Part shown: positions 9,917 through 18,302 of the stretch, piece after piece
Layout: each line of letters begins with the position of its first letter
Position numbering within the stretch: position 1 is the stretch's first letter
Source of the DNA: Bacteroidales bacterium
Lineage (GTDB): Bacteria > Bacteroidota > Bacteroidia > Bacteroidales > WCHB1-69
Direction of reading: 5' to 3'
Assembly (NCBI GenBank): GCA_024686335.1
Contig: JAILCI010000055.1
Span: 1 to 35,004 of the forward strand
Length of the DNA: 35,004 nt
Program-made: the position numbers and the translations under genes
The notes under the pieces: generated by a model
What the model was told of the DNA's origin: nothing
The model's input: the letters and a program-made list of their open reading frames with translations, nothing else
Databases searched by the model: none

Positions 9917-11425
9917 TTATTTAACCTTCTTGGCTTTGGTGCCTTGGGTCTGACCACCCACACGAGCCATAGCGCAACGGAAGCCGATATAGTCAGTAGC
10001 TTCATCCTCGTCCATATAGCGACGGGAACCAGGAGCTGACCAGTAAGGGATATCACGCCAAGAACCACCCTTGTAAACACGAGCATGGTCGCTTACCAAA
10101 GAGTATGCATAATTGTCAGAACTCTTGCGGTACATCTGCTCAGTAGCTTCTGTATTGGTTGTAGCGTTAGTCCAGCTATCCATGTCTTGCAGAGACTGCC
10201 AGTCACCATCGAGGTAGTTCTTGTTGTCAGCGGCACGATAGTTACGTCTTCTGTCGTTCTTGAAGTCTGAAACAGGAACCATCGGGATTTTACCTACGCT
10301 ATCACGTTCAGCAACAGTACCGTCTTCCAAGAGTTGCTTGGTCTCGAAGTAGTTACCACGGAACGGGTTGTACTCAGTCACGTCATCGTGAGAACTCTGT
10401 CTGTAGACATCCATAACCCATTCAGCCACGTTGCCAGCCATTTGATACAAACCGTAATCATTTGGCCAGTCGGAGTAAACCTCTTTGGTCTTGAAACCAG
10501 CATCATTCAGAGAACTTGCGATACCCATATAGTCGCCACGTCCTCTACGGATATTGGTCATGTAGTTACCATAGTATTTCTTATCTTCGGTACGGAGTTG
10601 CTGACCGTTCCAAGGATATACCTTGCGTTCGAGCACGCGTTCGTTAAGGGTGTTTCCGATAAGACCGTATGCTGCGTATTCCCACTCAGCTTCGGTCGGG
10701 AGGCGATACTTAGGAAGCAGGATACCATCTTCCATCTTCACATTACGGTATTCACCGGAGGAGATGTAGCGAAGACGTTTTTGACCTTCTGCCTCATAAG
10801 TTTCGTATGTCAAATAAGCATCAGTGCTGAAATAGCCCTCAGCGGTCGGAGTCTCGGCATACTCAACATAACCACGATCTGCCAAGATCTTCTCATTGAC
10901 ACGGTCGGTACGCCATGCTGCATAGTTGGTTGCCTGAAGCCAGTTAACACCTACTACAGGATAGTGTCTGTAAGCGGGGTGACGGAAGTAGTACTCCACA
11001 TCCGGCTCATTGTAACCCAAGCGGTCACGCCATACATTCTCATCAGGAACGGCGTTGTCGTACACCACCTTCAAATCTTGCGGGATGAAGACTCTCTCCA
11101 ACCAGTAGAGATATTCAAGATAGTCGACATTGGAAATCTCGCACTCGTCCATATAGAAAGAGGCAACAGACACACGACGAGGAGTGTTATTCCAATCCTT
11201 CATCACGTCCTCTTCCATCTGACCCATCACAAAGGTACCGCCTTCAATGAAGACGAGGCCTGGGCCCGTAGCTTGCTCTTCGAAAGGAGCTACTTCAAAA
11301 CCACCATTCTTCGCGTCATTGTAGGTCCATCCAGTAGTGGCGGAAGACTCTTTTTTACAAGATGTCATACCGAACAAAAGTGCCGCGATGAAAAATAATA
11401 CTGATACTTTTTTAATTGTATTCAT
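9917..11425 (-). CDS. gldJ: GldJ-like T9SS/gliding lipoprotein (FGE-sulfatase fold)
   Basis: The 502-residue protein starts with a lipoprotein signal (MNTIKKVSVLFFIAALLFG, MTSC with the lipidated cysteine at 23). The body has a formylglycine-generating-enzyme/SUMF1-like fold: FIEGGTFVMGQ, NTPRRVSVASFYMDECEISN, VVGVNWLQATNYAAWRTDRVN, YRLPTEAEWEYAAYG, and near the end GSWRD and GFRCA. GldJ and GldK are both such lipoproteins. The segments SSATTGW, GGFEV and DDVMKDWNNTPRR after the signal match what I recall of GldJ better than GldK, and no gldL follows. GldJ stabilises other Gld proteins and is needed for T9SS function and gliding in Flavobacterium; it is an outer-membrane-associated lipoprotein. 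It lies 53 bp downstream of the porP-like gene and shares its promoter. Confidence 0.87.
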   Translation of the reverse strand: MNTIKKVSVLFFIAALLFGMTSCKKESSATTGWTYNDAKNGGFEVAPFEEQATGPGLVFIEGGTFVMGQMEEDVMKDWNNTPRRVSVASFYMDECEISNVDYLEYLYWLERVFIPQDLKVVYDNAVPDENVWRDRLGYNEPDVEYYFRHPAYRHYPVVGVNWLQATNYAAWRTDRVNEKILADRGYVEYAETPTAEGYFSTDAYLTYETYEAEGQKRLRYISSGEYRNVKMEDGILLPKYRLPTEAEWEYAAYGLIGNTLNERVLERKVYPWNGQQLRTEDKKYYGNYMTNIRRGRGDYMGIASSLNDAGFKTKEVYSDWPNDYGLYQMAGNVAEWVMDVYRQSSHDDVTEYNPFRGNYFETKQLLEDGTVAERDSVGKIPMVPVSDFKNDRRRNYRAADNKNYLDGDWQSLQDMDSWTNATTNTEATEQMYRKSSDNYAYSLVSDHARVYKGGSWRDIPYWSAPGSRRYMDEDEATDYIGFRCAMARVGGQTQGTKAKKVK

Positions 11426-11478
11426 TGTTATTGATGTTATTTTTTCTTCTTAAAAATCTTACTTGATTTGAAATGATG

Positions 11479-12522
11479 TTAGAATGAAGGACACTTGAGG
11501 TCTTTCAAAGCTTGTCTCTTGTTAGGACAAGGCAGCAGGAGTTGTAAAGACACCTCATGGCTACCACCGGTCACATTGGCCAATTTGCTAATAGTCACAT
11601 CGTAGGAGTATCCAATCTTAAACCACTTATGCTCAATACCGAACATCACGATGAAAGCATCGAGGTTATAGGTGGAGATTTCCTCCTCAACATTGCGGTA
11701 GGTCAAACCATGACGGAACCAGGTACCTACGGTGAAGGGATAGAAATTCAGATATAAGCCCTCATTGAAGTAGTTGAAACACATCTGATGTTCGTAGATG
11801 AAGTTCGGACTGATGGAGATATCACCAAATGAGGTCTCTTTTTTACTTTTGCGTTTCAAATCAAAATTGGCACCCACATGAGCTGTCCACTTGACGGGCA
11901 GACGGGCCTCGGGAGCGTCGGAACCGCTCTGGACGAGGAATCCCTGATAAGGGCGGGTGATGTGATGGGCAGCGGCACCGAAGTAGACGTGAGGTGTGTA
12001 ACCCAAGATACCGGCAGACATGTCGAAGATACTACGGCTCAACTTGCCGGGTTGCTGTTCGCTAGTCTGATATACGAAACCGTATTTAGGATCGATCATA
12101 TCTCCAAAGGTCAGCGCGTTCCAGTCCAATGACTTGTTCTGATAAGTAGCTTGCAAAGCTAAACGCAAGTTGAACTTCTTGGCAACTTTAACCTTGAAGG
12201 AGTACATGAAGCTGGCATTGTATGTGTTGATACAACCGCCTTCACCTGCGCGGTCACCAAAAAGCAGCACGCCGATACCGCCGGAGATTTTATCAAAGTG
12301 CTCGTCGTAAGAAGCCGTGTATGTCATGAATGTTCCGGAAGCGGAAGGCCACTGGTCGCGAAAATGGAACGCGATACGAGGGCACACGTTTGTTCCTGCC
12401 ATGGCCGGATTCAAGTACAATGGATTCGCATAAAACTGCGAAAACAAAGCATCTTGCGCATTGACTTTGAAGAAGCCAACCGACAATATTGCTGTGAGTA
12501 GGATTATGATTCGATTACGCAT
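11479..12522 (-). CDS. PorP/SprF family T9SS outer-membrane protein
   Basis: The 347-residue protein has a signal peptide ending at VNAQ, followed at once by the family hallmark DALFSQFYANPLYLNPAMAG. The rest alternates beta strands of an outer-membrane barrel type (GGIGVLLFGDRAGEG, YFGAAAHHITRPYQGF, FKIGYSYDVTIS). PorP of Porphyromonas and SprF of Flavobacterium are the founding members; several SprF-like paralogues usually exist, each paired with a particular cargo, so the exact orthology is open. The gene has its own -7 element 20 bp before the ATG, is divergent from porU, and is followed by gldJ. Confidence 0.9.
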   Translation of the reverse strand: MRNRIIILLTAILSVGFFKVNAQDALFSQFYANPLYLNPAMAGTNVCPRIAFHFRDQWPSASGTFMTYTASYDEHFDKISGGIGVLLFGDRAGEGGCINTYNASFMYSFKVKVAKKFNLRLALQATYQNKSLDWNALTFGDMIDPKYGFVYQTSEQQPGKLSRSIFDMSAGILGYTPHVYFGAAAHHITRPYQGFLVQSGSDAPEARLPVKWTAHVGANFDLKRKSKKETSFGDISISPNFIYEHQMCFNYFNEGLYLNFYPFTVGTWFRHGLTYRNVEEEISTYNLDAFIVMFGIEHKWFKIGYSYDVTISKLANVTGGSHEVSLQLLLPCPNKRQALKDLKCPSF

Positions 12523-12542
12523 ATCTTAAAATCTTTAGCGTG

Positions 12543-12550
12543 CAAAAATA
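12543..12550 (-). promoter_or_regulatory. -7 element for porP-gldJ
   Basis: On the minus strand this reads TATTTTTG, a match to TAnnTTTG, 20 bp before the ATG at 12522. The transcript would have a short leader. Confidence 0.6.
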
Positions 12551-12581
12551 CAAAAAAGTTTATATTATACTATAATAAATA

Positions 12582-12589
12582 TAATTTTG
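12582..12589 (+). promoter_or_regulatory. -7 element for porU
   Basis: TAATTTTG matches TAnnTTTG and lies 75 bp before the porU ATG. It is 31 bp from the oppositely directed porP element, so the two T9SS transcription units diverge from one compact control region. Confidence 0.5.
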
Positions 12590-12664
12590 TTACAAACACT
12601 GCAATAATAACAACTCAAAATCGTTATCTAACTTGCATGAGCTCGTACTTAAAATAAACGAAGA

Positions 12665-15600
12665 ATGAGAAAAAAATATTGGGTTGTCTTTCTACTTTTT
12701 ATACTGTTAATATTTCAACTATCTGATATTCAGGCACAAAAAATAGAAAAAAAATACACCATCCTCTGGAAAGATCCTGTTACCCATACCCTATCCGAAG
12801 ATCGGGTCATGAGTTACTTGTCTTTTGAAGGCTGCGTATACCTTCAAGCAGATCCCGGGATGCCGGCCATGTATGAGATGCTTCCTATGAATGCCTTTTA
12901 TGAAGAATATAAGGTGTCTGTCTCCAACGCCAACTATGAGGTTCTCAATGCCAAAGAAGCCCAATTGATTTCAGAAGATTTTCATCATAAAACATTAGAA
13001 ATAAGCACTATATCAGCATACGAGCGGAAGAAACCCTATCTGCTACTCTCCTTCGTTCCCATCATTGAGACAGCTCCCGGACAGTACAGCCGTCTGACTT
13101 CTGTAACCATCACAGTGGAGGGCACCAAGGTGGCGCGTACCAAATCTGCGAAGGGCCATACCACACAATCAGTGCTGGCCAACGGTCAATGGTATCGTTG
13201 CAGCCTGACTCAAACGGGCATGTACAGAGTGACCTATAACGACTTGATATCCATGGGAATGCAGGCACCCATCAGTTCAGCCCAGTTAGCTATCTTCGGC
13301 AATGGCGGAACCATGCTTCCCGAAATAGCCGGCGCCCCGAGACCCGATGATCTTCTGGAACTGCCCATCATGATGTTCGACAATGGCGACGGCACCTTTG
13401 ACAACGGCGACTACTTTGTCTTTTACGGGCAGGCCCCTCACGGATGGAGTTATGATAGCGAATATCAACGCTTTAAACACGCCACCAACATCTATTGCGA
13501 CTCTTCCTACTATTTCATCACCAACACTCCTGGCGTCGGCATCAAAAAACGCATCTCCACAGTAAATAACAACTCTCTGCAAGCCAACGTGACAGCCAGT
13601 GATTACATCTTTTACGATTTCATTGAAGATGATGTAACCAACATGGGCGAGTCGGGTCGTGATTGGTTCGGTGATTATTTCGACATCACTACTTCTCGCC
13701 AATATAGATTTAACACGCCCACACCAACAGGTGCACAGGGACTTGTCTCTGTAGCAGTGGCGGGTATCTCCAAAAGCACCTCCCGGATGAACGTTAAGGT
13801 CAACAGCTCGACCGTAGGTTCTGTCATCATCTCACCTATTGGAACACAGAACATGGCCATAACGGCTAACGGTTCCTACGACTTCACGCCAAGTGGCAAC
13901 TCGTTGAATGTGACGCTGGACTACAACAAACCGACGACCACCTCAAGTGCCTATCTAGATTGGATAGAACTACAGATACCTTGTCAGTTGAGCATGTATG
14001 CGGCACAGGTGCCCTTCTGCAACCCTTCCACTGTTGGTGGTAGTAATGTGACAGAGTTCCGAATCAACGGCGCGAACACAGGCACTTATGTTTGGGACGT
14101 CACAGATCCCTCCCAGAGTGTCCAATTTGTGCTGCAGAGCACGGGCAGTGGAGCTTCCTTTAAGGTACAAACCGACACACTACGCAAATTCATCGCCTTC
14201 GATGGTACTGATTTTCACACTGTTACTCCGATAGGTTCTGTAGCCAACCAGAACCTCCATGCATCATCCAACGTAGATTTGGTCATTGTCACCCATCCTA
14301 ATTTCAGAAGTCAAGCTGACCGGCTAGCCAACTTCCGCAGCAGCAACGATGGTCTGAATGTCAAGGTAGTCAACACACAGCAGGTATACAACGAGTTCTC
14401 CAGCGGTTCCCAAGACCCGATGGCCATCCGCGACTATATGAAGATGATCTACGACCGTACCAATGGTGAGTATCCAAAATACCTCCTCCTTTTCGGACGA
14501 CCCTGCTACGACTATCGCGGACGCGTGGAGAACACCAAGTGCTATGTGCCTAACTATCAGTATATCAATAACAGAAATAGCCTCTCGGAGGTCTTTTTCT
14601 GGTCATGCGACGACATGTTAGGTCTTCTTGATGATGAGGAAGGAGATCTTAACGGAGGTCTCTTTGACATTCCGGTTGGGCGCTTTCCTGCATCAACTGT
14701 TTCTCAAGCAACGACAGCTGTGGACAAGAGTATAAACTATACAACTCACACAGATCTCGTCGGAGAACAGTCATCCACAATCTCCAATCTCGCCGACTGG
14801 CGCAATATGATGGCTTTTGTGGCCGATGACGAAGAGAGCAACGACTTCATTGTCAATGCCGACACGTTCTCGGCTTATGTTAAGAACGCCAATCCCAATA
14901 TCAACTTTGATAAGATCTATCTGGATGCTTATCCCCAGGTTTCCAATGCTGGCGGACAGCGCTATCCCGACGTGACGACGGCCATCAACAACCGTATGAA
15001 CCGAGGTGCGCTAATGTTCACCTATATCGGTCATAGCGGTAAGGACGGCTGGGCAGCAGAGCGCATTTTAGAGAGTTCCGACATTAACAAATGGACCAAC
15101 AAGTACAACCTGCCGTTAATGTTGACGCTCTCCTGCACCTTTGGATTTTATGATCGTCCGACCATTTCCCCGGCGGACCTCGTCTTTTTCAACAGCAACG
15201 GCGGAGCCAGCGCGTTGATTACCGCTTCCCGCGAGGCATGGTCATATCCCAACAACGCATTCGGTGGCTATATGTTCAGATTCCTTTTTGACAAAGAGGA
15301 GTATGGACGCTACCCTACCATTGGTGAGACAGAAATCCACGGCAAAAACAAATATGGAGGTGCCACCTCCAGCCTCGGCATGTTCATTCTGTATGGCGAT
15401 CCGTCGATGCCGTTGGCAATACCGCGCCATACTGTGGTCACCGACTCCGTCAACCAACATCTGGCAGGCAGTGCTCAAGATACACTTAGAGCTTTCTCAA
15501 AAGTCACGATATGTGGTCATATTGCAGACGATCAAGGTGCTATACAAACCGACTTCAACGGTACTGTCTATCCGTCAGTATTCGACAAGAGTGTCACCGT

Positions 15601-16504
15601 GTCCACATTGCAAAATGATCCCGGCAGTCTTCCCTTCAGCTTTGAAGTCCAGAAAAGCCTCCTTTTCAAAGGCAACAACACTGTGAAAAACGGACGTTTC
15701 TCATTTTCATTCTACGTGCCGAAAGACATCAACTACAACTATGGTAACGGAAAGATCAGTTACTATGCCCACAGCATGTCTAGTGACGCAGCCGGTGCTT
15801 ACTCCGACATCATTATCGGTGGCACTGACACGTCAGGGCTCAACGACAAAGAGGGTCCTGAAATCGAACTCTATCTCAATGACGAGACCTTCGTCAATGG
15901 CGGTATCGTGAACAGTACTCCCATCTTGATTGCCAAAATCAAAGACAATTACGGTATTAACACTACTGGCAACGGCATCGGTCACGACCTGACTGCTGTT
16001 TTGGACGGACTTTCCGACACGCAGGTCATCCTCAATGACTACTATCAAACTGAAAAAGACAGTTTCAACATGGGAACAGTCAGATATCAGATGAGCGAAC
16101 AGAGTGTTGGCAAGCACACCATCATGTTGCGTGCATGGGACATCAACAACAATCATGCTGAGAAGGAGTTGACCTTTGAAGTCGTCTCCGATGAGAAGCT
16201 AACCTTGAGTCATGTGCTCAACTACCCGAACCCCTTCACCACACACACGGAGTTCTTTTTTGAGCACAATCGTGGAGGCGGACTCTTCGACATACAGGTA
16301 CAGATTTACACCATTTCAGGCAAGTTGGTAAAAACCATCAACACCAATCAGTATTTGGACGGCAACCGCAGTTACCCGATTCCGTGGGACGGTCTGGATG
16401 ACTACGGAGATAAGATCGGAAAGGGTGTATACATGTATCGATTGCGCGTAAGGGATGAAAATATGGAGACTGCTGAAGTGATAGAAAAGCTAGTAATCCT
16501 ATAG
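12665..16504 (+). CDS. porU: Type IX secretion system sortase PorU
   Basis: The 1279-residue protein has an N-terminal signal peptide (to IQAQ), a long beta-rich N-terminal region, then a gingipain-like (peptidase C25) catalytic domain from about residue 535 (DLVIVTHPNFRSQADRL, PKYLLLFGRPCYDYRGR, DIPVGRFPAST). The catalytic pair is visible as H790 in FTYIGHSGKDGW and C824 in LTLSCTFGFYD. The C-terminus carries an immunoglobulin-like region and a sorting-domain-like end (NYPNPFTTHTEFFFEHN, KGVYMYRLRV). PorU is an outer-membrane/surface cysteine peptidase that cuts the C-terminal sorting domain off T9SS cargo and attaches cargo to anionic LPS or another anchor. It is divergent from porP-gldJ; in Flavobacterium johnsoniae gldJ, porU and porV are neighbours (from memory), but no porV is seen here. 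Strong identification. Confidence 0.96.
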   Translation: MRKKYWVVFLLFILLIFQLSDIQAQKIEKKYTILWKDPVTHTLSEDRVMSYLSFEGCVYLQADPGMPAMYEMLPMNAFYEEYKVSVSNANYEVLNAKEAQLISEDFHHKTLEISTISAYERKKPYLLLSFVPIIETAPGQYSRLTSVTITVEGTKVARTKSAKGHTTQSVLANGQWYRCSLTQTGMYRVTYNDLISMGMQAPISSAQLAIFGNGGTMLPEIAGAPRPDDLLELPIMMFDNGDGTFDNGDYFVFYGQAPHGWSYDSEYQRFKHATNIYCDSSYYFITNTPGVGIKKRISTVNNNSLQANVTASDYIFYDFIEDDVTNMGESGRDWFGDYFDITTSRQYRFNTPTPTGAQGLVSVAVAGISKSTSRMNVKVNSSTVGSVIISPIGTQNMAITANGSYDFTPSGNSLNVTLDYNKPTTTSSAYLDWIELQIPCQLSMYAAQVPFCNPSTVGGSNVTEFRINGANTGTYVWDVTDPSQSVQFVLQSTGSGASFKVQTDTLRKFIAFDGTDFHTVTPIGSVANQNLHASSNVDLVIVTHPNFRSQADRLANFRSSNDGLNVKVVNTQQVYNEFSSGSQDPMAIRDYMKMIYDRTNGEYPKYLLLFGRPCYDYRGRVENTKCYVPNYQYINNRNSLSEVFFWSCDDMLGLLDDEEGDLNGGLFDIPVGRFPASTVSQATTAVDKSINYTTHTDLVGEQSSTISNLADWRNMMAFVADDEESNDFIVNADTFSAYVKNANPNINFDKIYLDAYPQVSNAGGQRYPDVTTAINNRMNRGALMFTYIGHSGKDGWAAERILESSDINKWTNKYNLPLMLTLSCTFGFYDRPTISPADLVFFNSNGGASALITASREAWSYPNNAFGGYMFRFLFDKEEYGRYPTIGETEIHGKNKYGGATSSLGMFILYGDPSMPLAIPRHTVVTDSVNQHLAGSAQDTLRAFSKVTICGHIADDQGAIQTDFNGTVYPSVFDKSVTVSTLQNDPGSLPFSFEVQKSLLFKGNNTVKNGRFSFSFYVPKDINYNYGNGKISYYAHSMSSDAAGAYSDIIIGGTDTSGLNDKEGPEIELYLNDETFVNGGIVNSTPILIAKIKDNYGINTTGNGIGHDLTAVLDGLSDTQVILNDYYQTEKDSFNMGTVRYQMSEQSVGKHTIMLRAWDINNNHAEKELTFEVVSDEKLTLSHVLNYPNPFTTHTEFFFEHNRGGGLFDIQVQIYTISGKLVKTINTNQYLDGNRSYPIPWDGLDDYGDKIGKGVYMYRLRVRDENMETAEVIEKLVIL

Positions 16505-16539
16505 AAATATCTCATTATAAAGTATATGGAAAAATACAC

Positions 16540-16599
16540 CGGGCTGTGAAAGATTATTTTTTATTTTTTTTCAACAGCCCGATGTTTTTTTTATTTTTT
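16540..16599 (+). terminator. Terminator after porU
   Basis: CGGGCTGT (16540-16547) pairs with ACAGCCCG (16574-16581). The inner bases TGAAA and TTTCA extend the stem, and T runs follow from 16585. The loop is itself T-rich. Confidence 0.8.
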
Positions 16600-16602
16600 T
16601 CA

Positions 16603-16610
16603 TATTTTTG
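16603..16610 (+). promoter_or_regulatory. -7 element for pyrBI
   Basis: TATTTTTG matches TAnnTTTG. It follows directly on the porU terminator and lies 67 bp before the pyrB ATG. Confidence 0.55.
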
Positions 16611-16666
16611 CAAGGTCGTATTTGGGGGATTAGGAAGAAATTCATTTTATTATTCACTATAAATTC

Positions 16667-16673
16667 AAGGAGG
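16667..16673 (+). promoter_or_regulatory. Strong Shine-Dalgarno site before pyrB
   Basis: AAGGAGG lies four bases before the pyrB ATG at 16678. It is the only such strong site I see before a start in this window; other starts lie in A/T-rich sequence. Confidence 0.75.
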
Positions 16674-16677
16674 ATTC

Positions 16678-17601
16678 ATGTTAAAGAACAGAAGTTTGAT
16701 AGATCCGTCTGATTTCACGCGTGAGGAATTTCGTGAAATCTTTGATTTGGCGCATCAGATTATCGCCGATCCGGAAAAATACAGTAAGAGTTGTGAGGGA
16801 AAAATCCTGGCAACTCTTTTTTATGAGCCGAGCACACGTACGCGCTTCAGTTTTGAGGCTGCCATGTTGCGTCTTGGTGGCAAAGTGATAGGCTTCTCAG
16901 AGCCCAACTCCAGTTCCACGGCTAAGGGTGAAAGCATTGCCGACACGTTGCGTACCATCGAGTGCTACGCTGACATCGCAGCTATGCGTCATCCCAAGGA
17001 GGGTGCCCCGCGTATGGCTTCCCATTACATCCACATGCCGCTCATCAACGCTGGTGACGGCGGCCATCAGCACCCGACCCAAACATTGACCGACATTCTG
17101 ACCATCGAGCGTCTGCGCGGCGGTGTGGAGAACAAGACCTACGGTTTCTGCGGCGACCTTAAGTTCGGCCGTACCGTACACTCCCTCGTCAAGTTCCTGA
17201 GCAACTACGAAGGCGTCAAATTCATCTTCATCTCCCCGGAAGAGCTTCGCGTTCCCGAATATATCCGCGAAGAAGTCGTCAAGAAAAAAGGCATCCCGTT
17301 CCAGGAGGTAGACCAAATGGAACCCTACATGGGCCAGCTCGACTTCCTTTACATGACACGTGTGCAGCGTGAACGTTTCTTCAACGAAGAGGACTACATT
17401 CGTCTGAAAGACCGCTTCATCCTCGACGCCGAGAAGATGACCTACGCCCGCCCCGACACCTACATCTTGCACCCGCTGCCTCGCGTGAACGAAATCAGCG
17501 TCGAGGTTGACGGCGACCCGCGTGCACAGTACTTCAACCAAGCCAAAAACGGTATGTTCGTCCGTATGGCACTCATTTTGAAACTCCTTGGTATTTACTA
17601 A
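16678..17601 (+). CDS. pyrB: Aspartate carbamoyltransferase catalytic subunit
   Basis: The 307-residue enzyme condenses carbamoyl phosphate with L-aspartate in de novo pyrimidine synthesis. All main motifs are present: the carbamoyl-phosphate loop S52-T53-R54-T55 in [13 protein letters not shown], the 80s loop around [35 protein letters not shown], the aspartate-domain motif MTRVQRERF, and HPLPRVNEI near the C-terminus. Its length and residue numbering match the E. coli class-B enzyme closely. It is followed after 15 bp by pyrI, so the holoenzyme is the allosteric PyrB-PyrI type. It has an exceptional Shine-Dalgarno site and a 5' leader of about 60 bases. Confidence 0.98.
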   Translation: MLKNRSLIDPSDFTREEFREIFDLAHQIIADPEKYSKSCEGKILATLFYEPSTRTRFSFEAAMLRLGGKVIGFSEPNSSSTAKGESIADTLRTIECYADIAAMRHPKEGAPRMASHYIHMPLINAGDGGHQHPTQTLTDILTIERLRGGVENKTYGFCGDLKFGRTVHSLVKFLSNYEGVKFIFISPEELRVPEYIREEVVKKKGIPFQEVDQMEPYMGQLDFLYMTRVQRERFFNEEDYIRLKDRFILDAEKMTYARPDTYILHPLPRVNEISVEVDGDPRAQYFNQAKNGMFVRMALILKLLGIY

Positions 17602-17616
17602 AAAATCAAAAGCATT

Positions 17617-18051
17617 ATGTTAGAAGTTACAAGTATTGAAAGAGGTATCGTCATCGATCATATTACCGCCGGCTACGGTCTCCAAGTTTTCAACTACCTC
17701 AACCTGGATAAAGCCGACTATAACGTAGCACTCATCATGAACGCCTACAGCGCCAAGATGGGCAAAAAAGATATCATCAAGATCAACAACGTGATCGATA
17801 TCAACTACGACTTCCTGGGCTTGATTGACCCCAACGCCACCGTCAACATCATCGAAGAAGGCAAGACCATCAAGAAGGTGAAACTAGAGGTGCCCGAAAA
17901 GGTCATCAACATCATCCATTGCAAAAACCCGCGCTGCGTGACCTCCGTAGAGCACTATTTCGACCACGAGTTCCACCTTGTGGACAAAAAGAAACGTTCC
18001 TACCGTTGCGCATATTGCGACGATATCGTTATTCCGTTCCCAGTTAAGTAG
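17617..18051 (+). CDS. pyrI: Aspartate carbamoyltransferase regulatory subunit
   Basis: The 144-residue protein binds nucleotides and tunes PyrB activity. The N-terminal allosteric domain is recognisable (GIVIDHITAGYGLQVFNYL, KMGKKDIIKI). The C-terminal zinc domain has four cysteines, C102-x4-C107 and C131-x2-C134 (CKNPRC, CAYC). These match the E. coli ligands C109, C114, C138 and C141 with the same spacing. It forms a two-gene unit with pyrB. I see no typical uninterrupted hairpin plus T tract right after the stop. Confidence 0.97.
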   Translation: MLEVTSIERGIVIDHITAGYGLQVFNYLNLDKADYNVALIMNAYSAKMGKKDIIKINNVIDINYDFLGLIDPNATVNIIEEGKTIKKVKLEVPEKVINIIHCKNPRCVTSVEHYFDHEFHLVDKKKRSYRCAYCDDIVIPFPVK

Positions 18052-18120
18052 CCTGTTCCATAACGGGATCCTCCTTTATAAAAACCTCATCTTCCTGTAA
18101 ATCAGGTGAATAATAAATTT

Positions 18121-18168
18121 GAGGCTGCTGCTTGTTTTTTCGAAAAAAGATTGTATCTTTGCAGCCTC
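18121..18168. repeat. Inverted repeat around the tRNA-Cys promoter
   Basis: GAGGCTGC (18121-18128) and its exact complement GCAGCCTC (18161-18168) lie 32 bp apart and enclose the promoter, with the last G of the -7 element being the first base of the right arm. A second perfect palindrome, TTTTTTCGAAAAAA (18135-18148), lies between them. It could form a hairpin acting as pyrI terminator or a cruciform affecting the promoter; neither is shown. Confidence 0.6.
18132..18161 (+). promoter_or_regulatory. tRNA-Cys promoter, TTG-N19-TATCTTTG
   Basis: TTG (18132-18134) is followed by exactly 19 bp and then TATCTTTG (18154-18161). The mature tRNA starts 15 bases after the -7 element, the same spacing as at tRNA-Gly. 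Confidence 0.78.
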
Positions 18169-18176
18169 ATCTTAAA

Positions 18177-18247
18177 GGTCTCTTGGCCGAGTGGTTAGGT
18201 ACCGGTCTGCAAAACCGTTGACTCCAGTTCGAATCTGGAAGAGACCT
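18177..18247 (+). tRNA. tRNA-Cys (anticodon GCA)
   Basis: A 71-nt cloverleaf starts GGTCTCTTGGCCGAGTGG. The acceptor stem GGTCTCT pairs with AGAGACC, the anticodon loop CTGCAAA contains GCA, and the T arm has GTTCGAATC. The discriminator base is T(U)73, as expected for tRNA-Cys. CCA is not encoded. Confidence 0.97.
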
Positions 18248-18250
18248 CAC

Positions 18251-18285
18251 AAAAAAAGGACATCGATTGATGTCCTTTTTTATTT
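18251..18285. terminator. Bidirectional terminator between tRNA-Cys and holA
   Basis: GGACATC (18258-18264) pairs with GATGTCC (18269-18275) around GATT, with seven A before and six T after. The A and T flanks suit both the tRNA-Cys transcript and the convergent holA transcript. Confidence 0.85.
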
Positions 18286-18302
18286 TTTCCAATTCAAAAC
18301 TT

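Noticed and set aside
10334-11398. A 354-codon plus-strand open frame
   Set aside because: It lies fully antisense to gldJ, whose protein is clearly recognisable, and its translation shows no family motifs.
9917-11425. Calling this gene gldK/porK instead of gldJ
   Set aside because: The sequence after the lipobox fits GldJ better, and no gldL/porL-gldM-gldN follows. The two share a fold, so some doubt remains.
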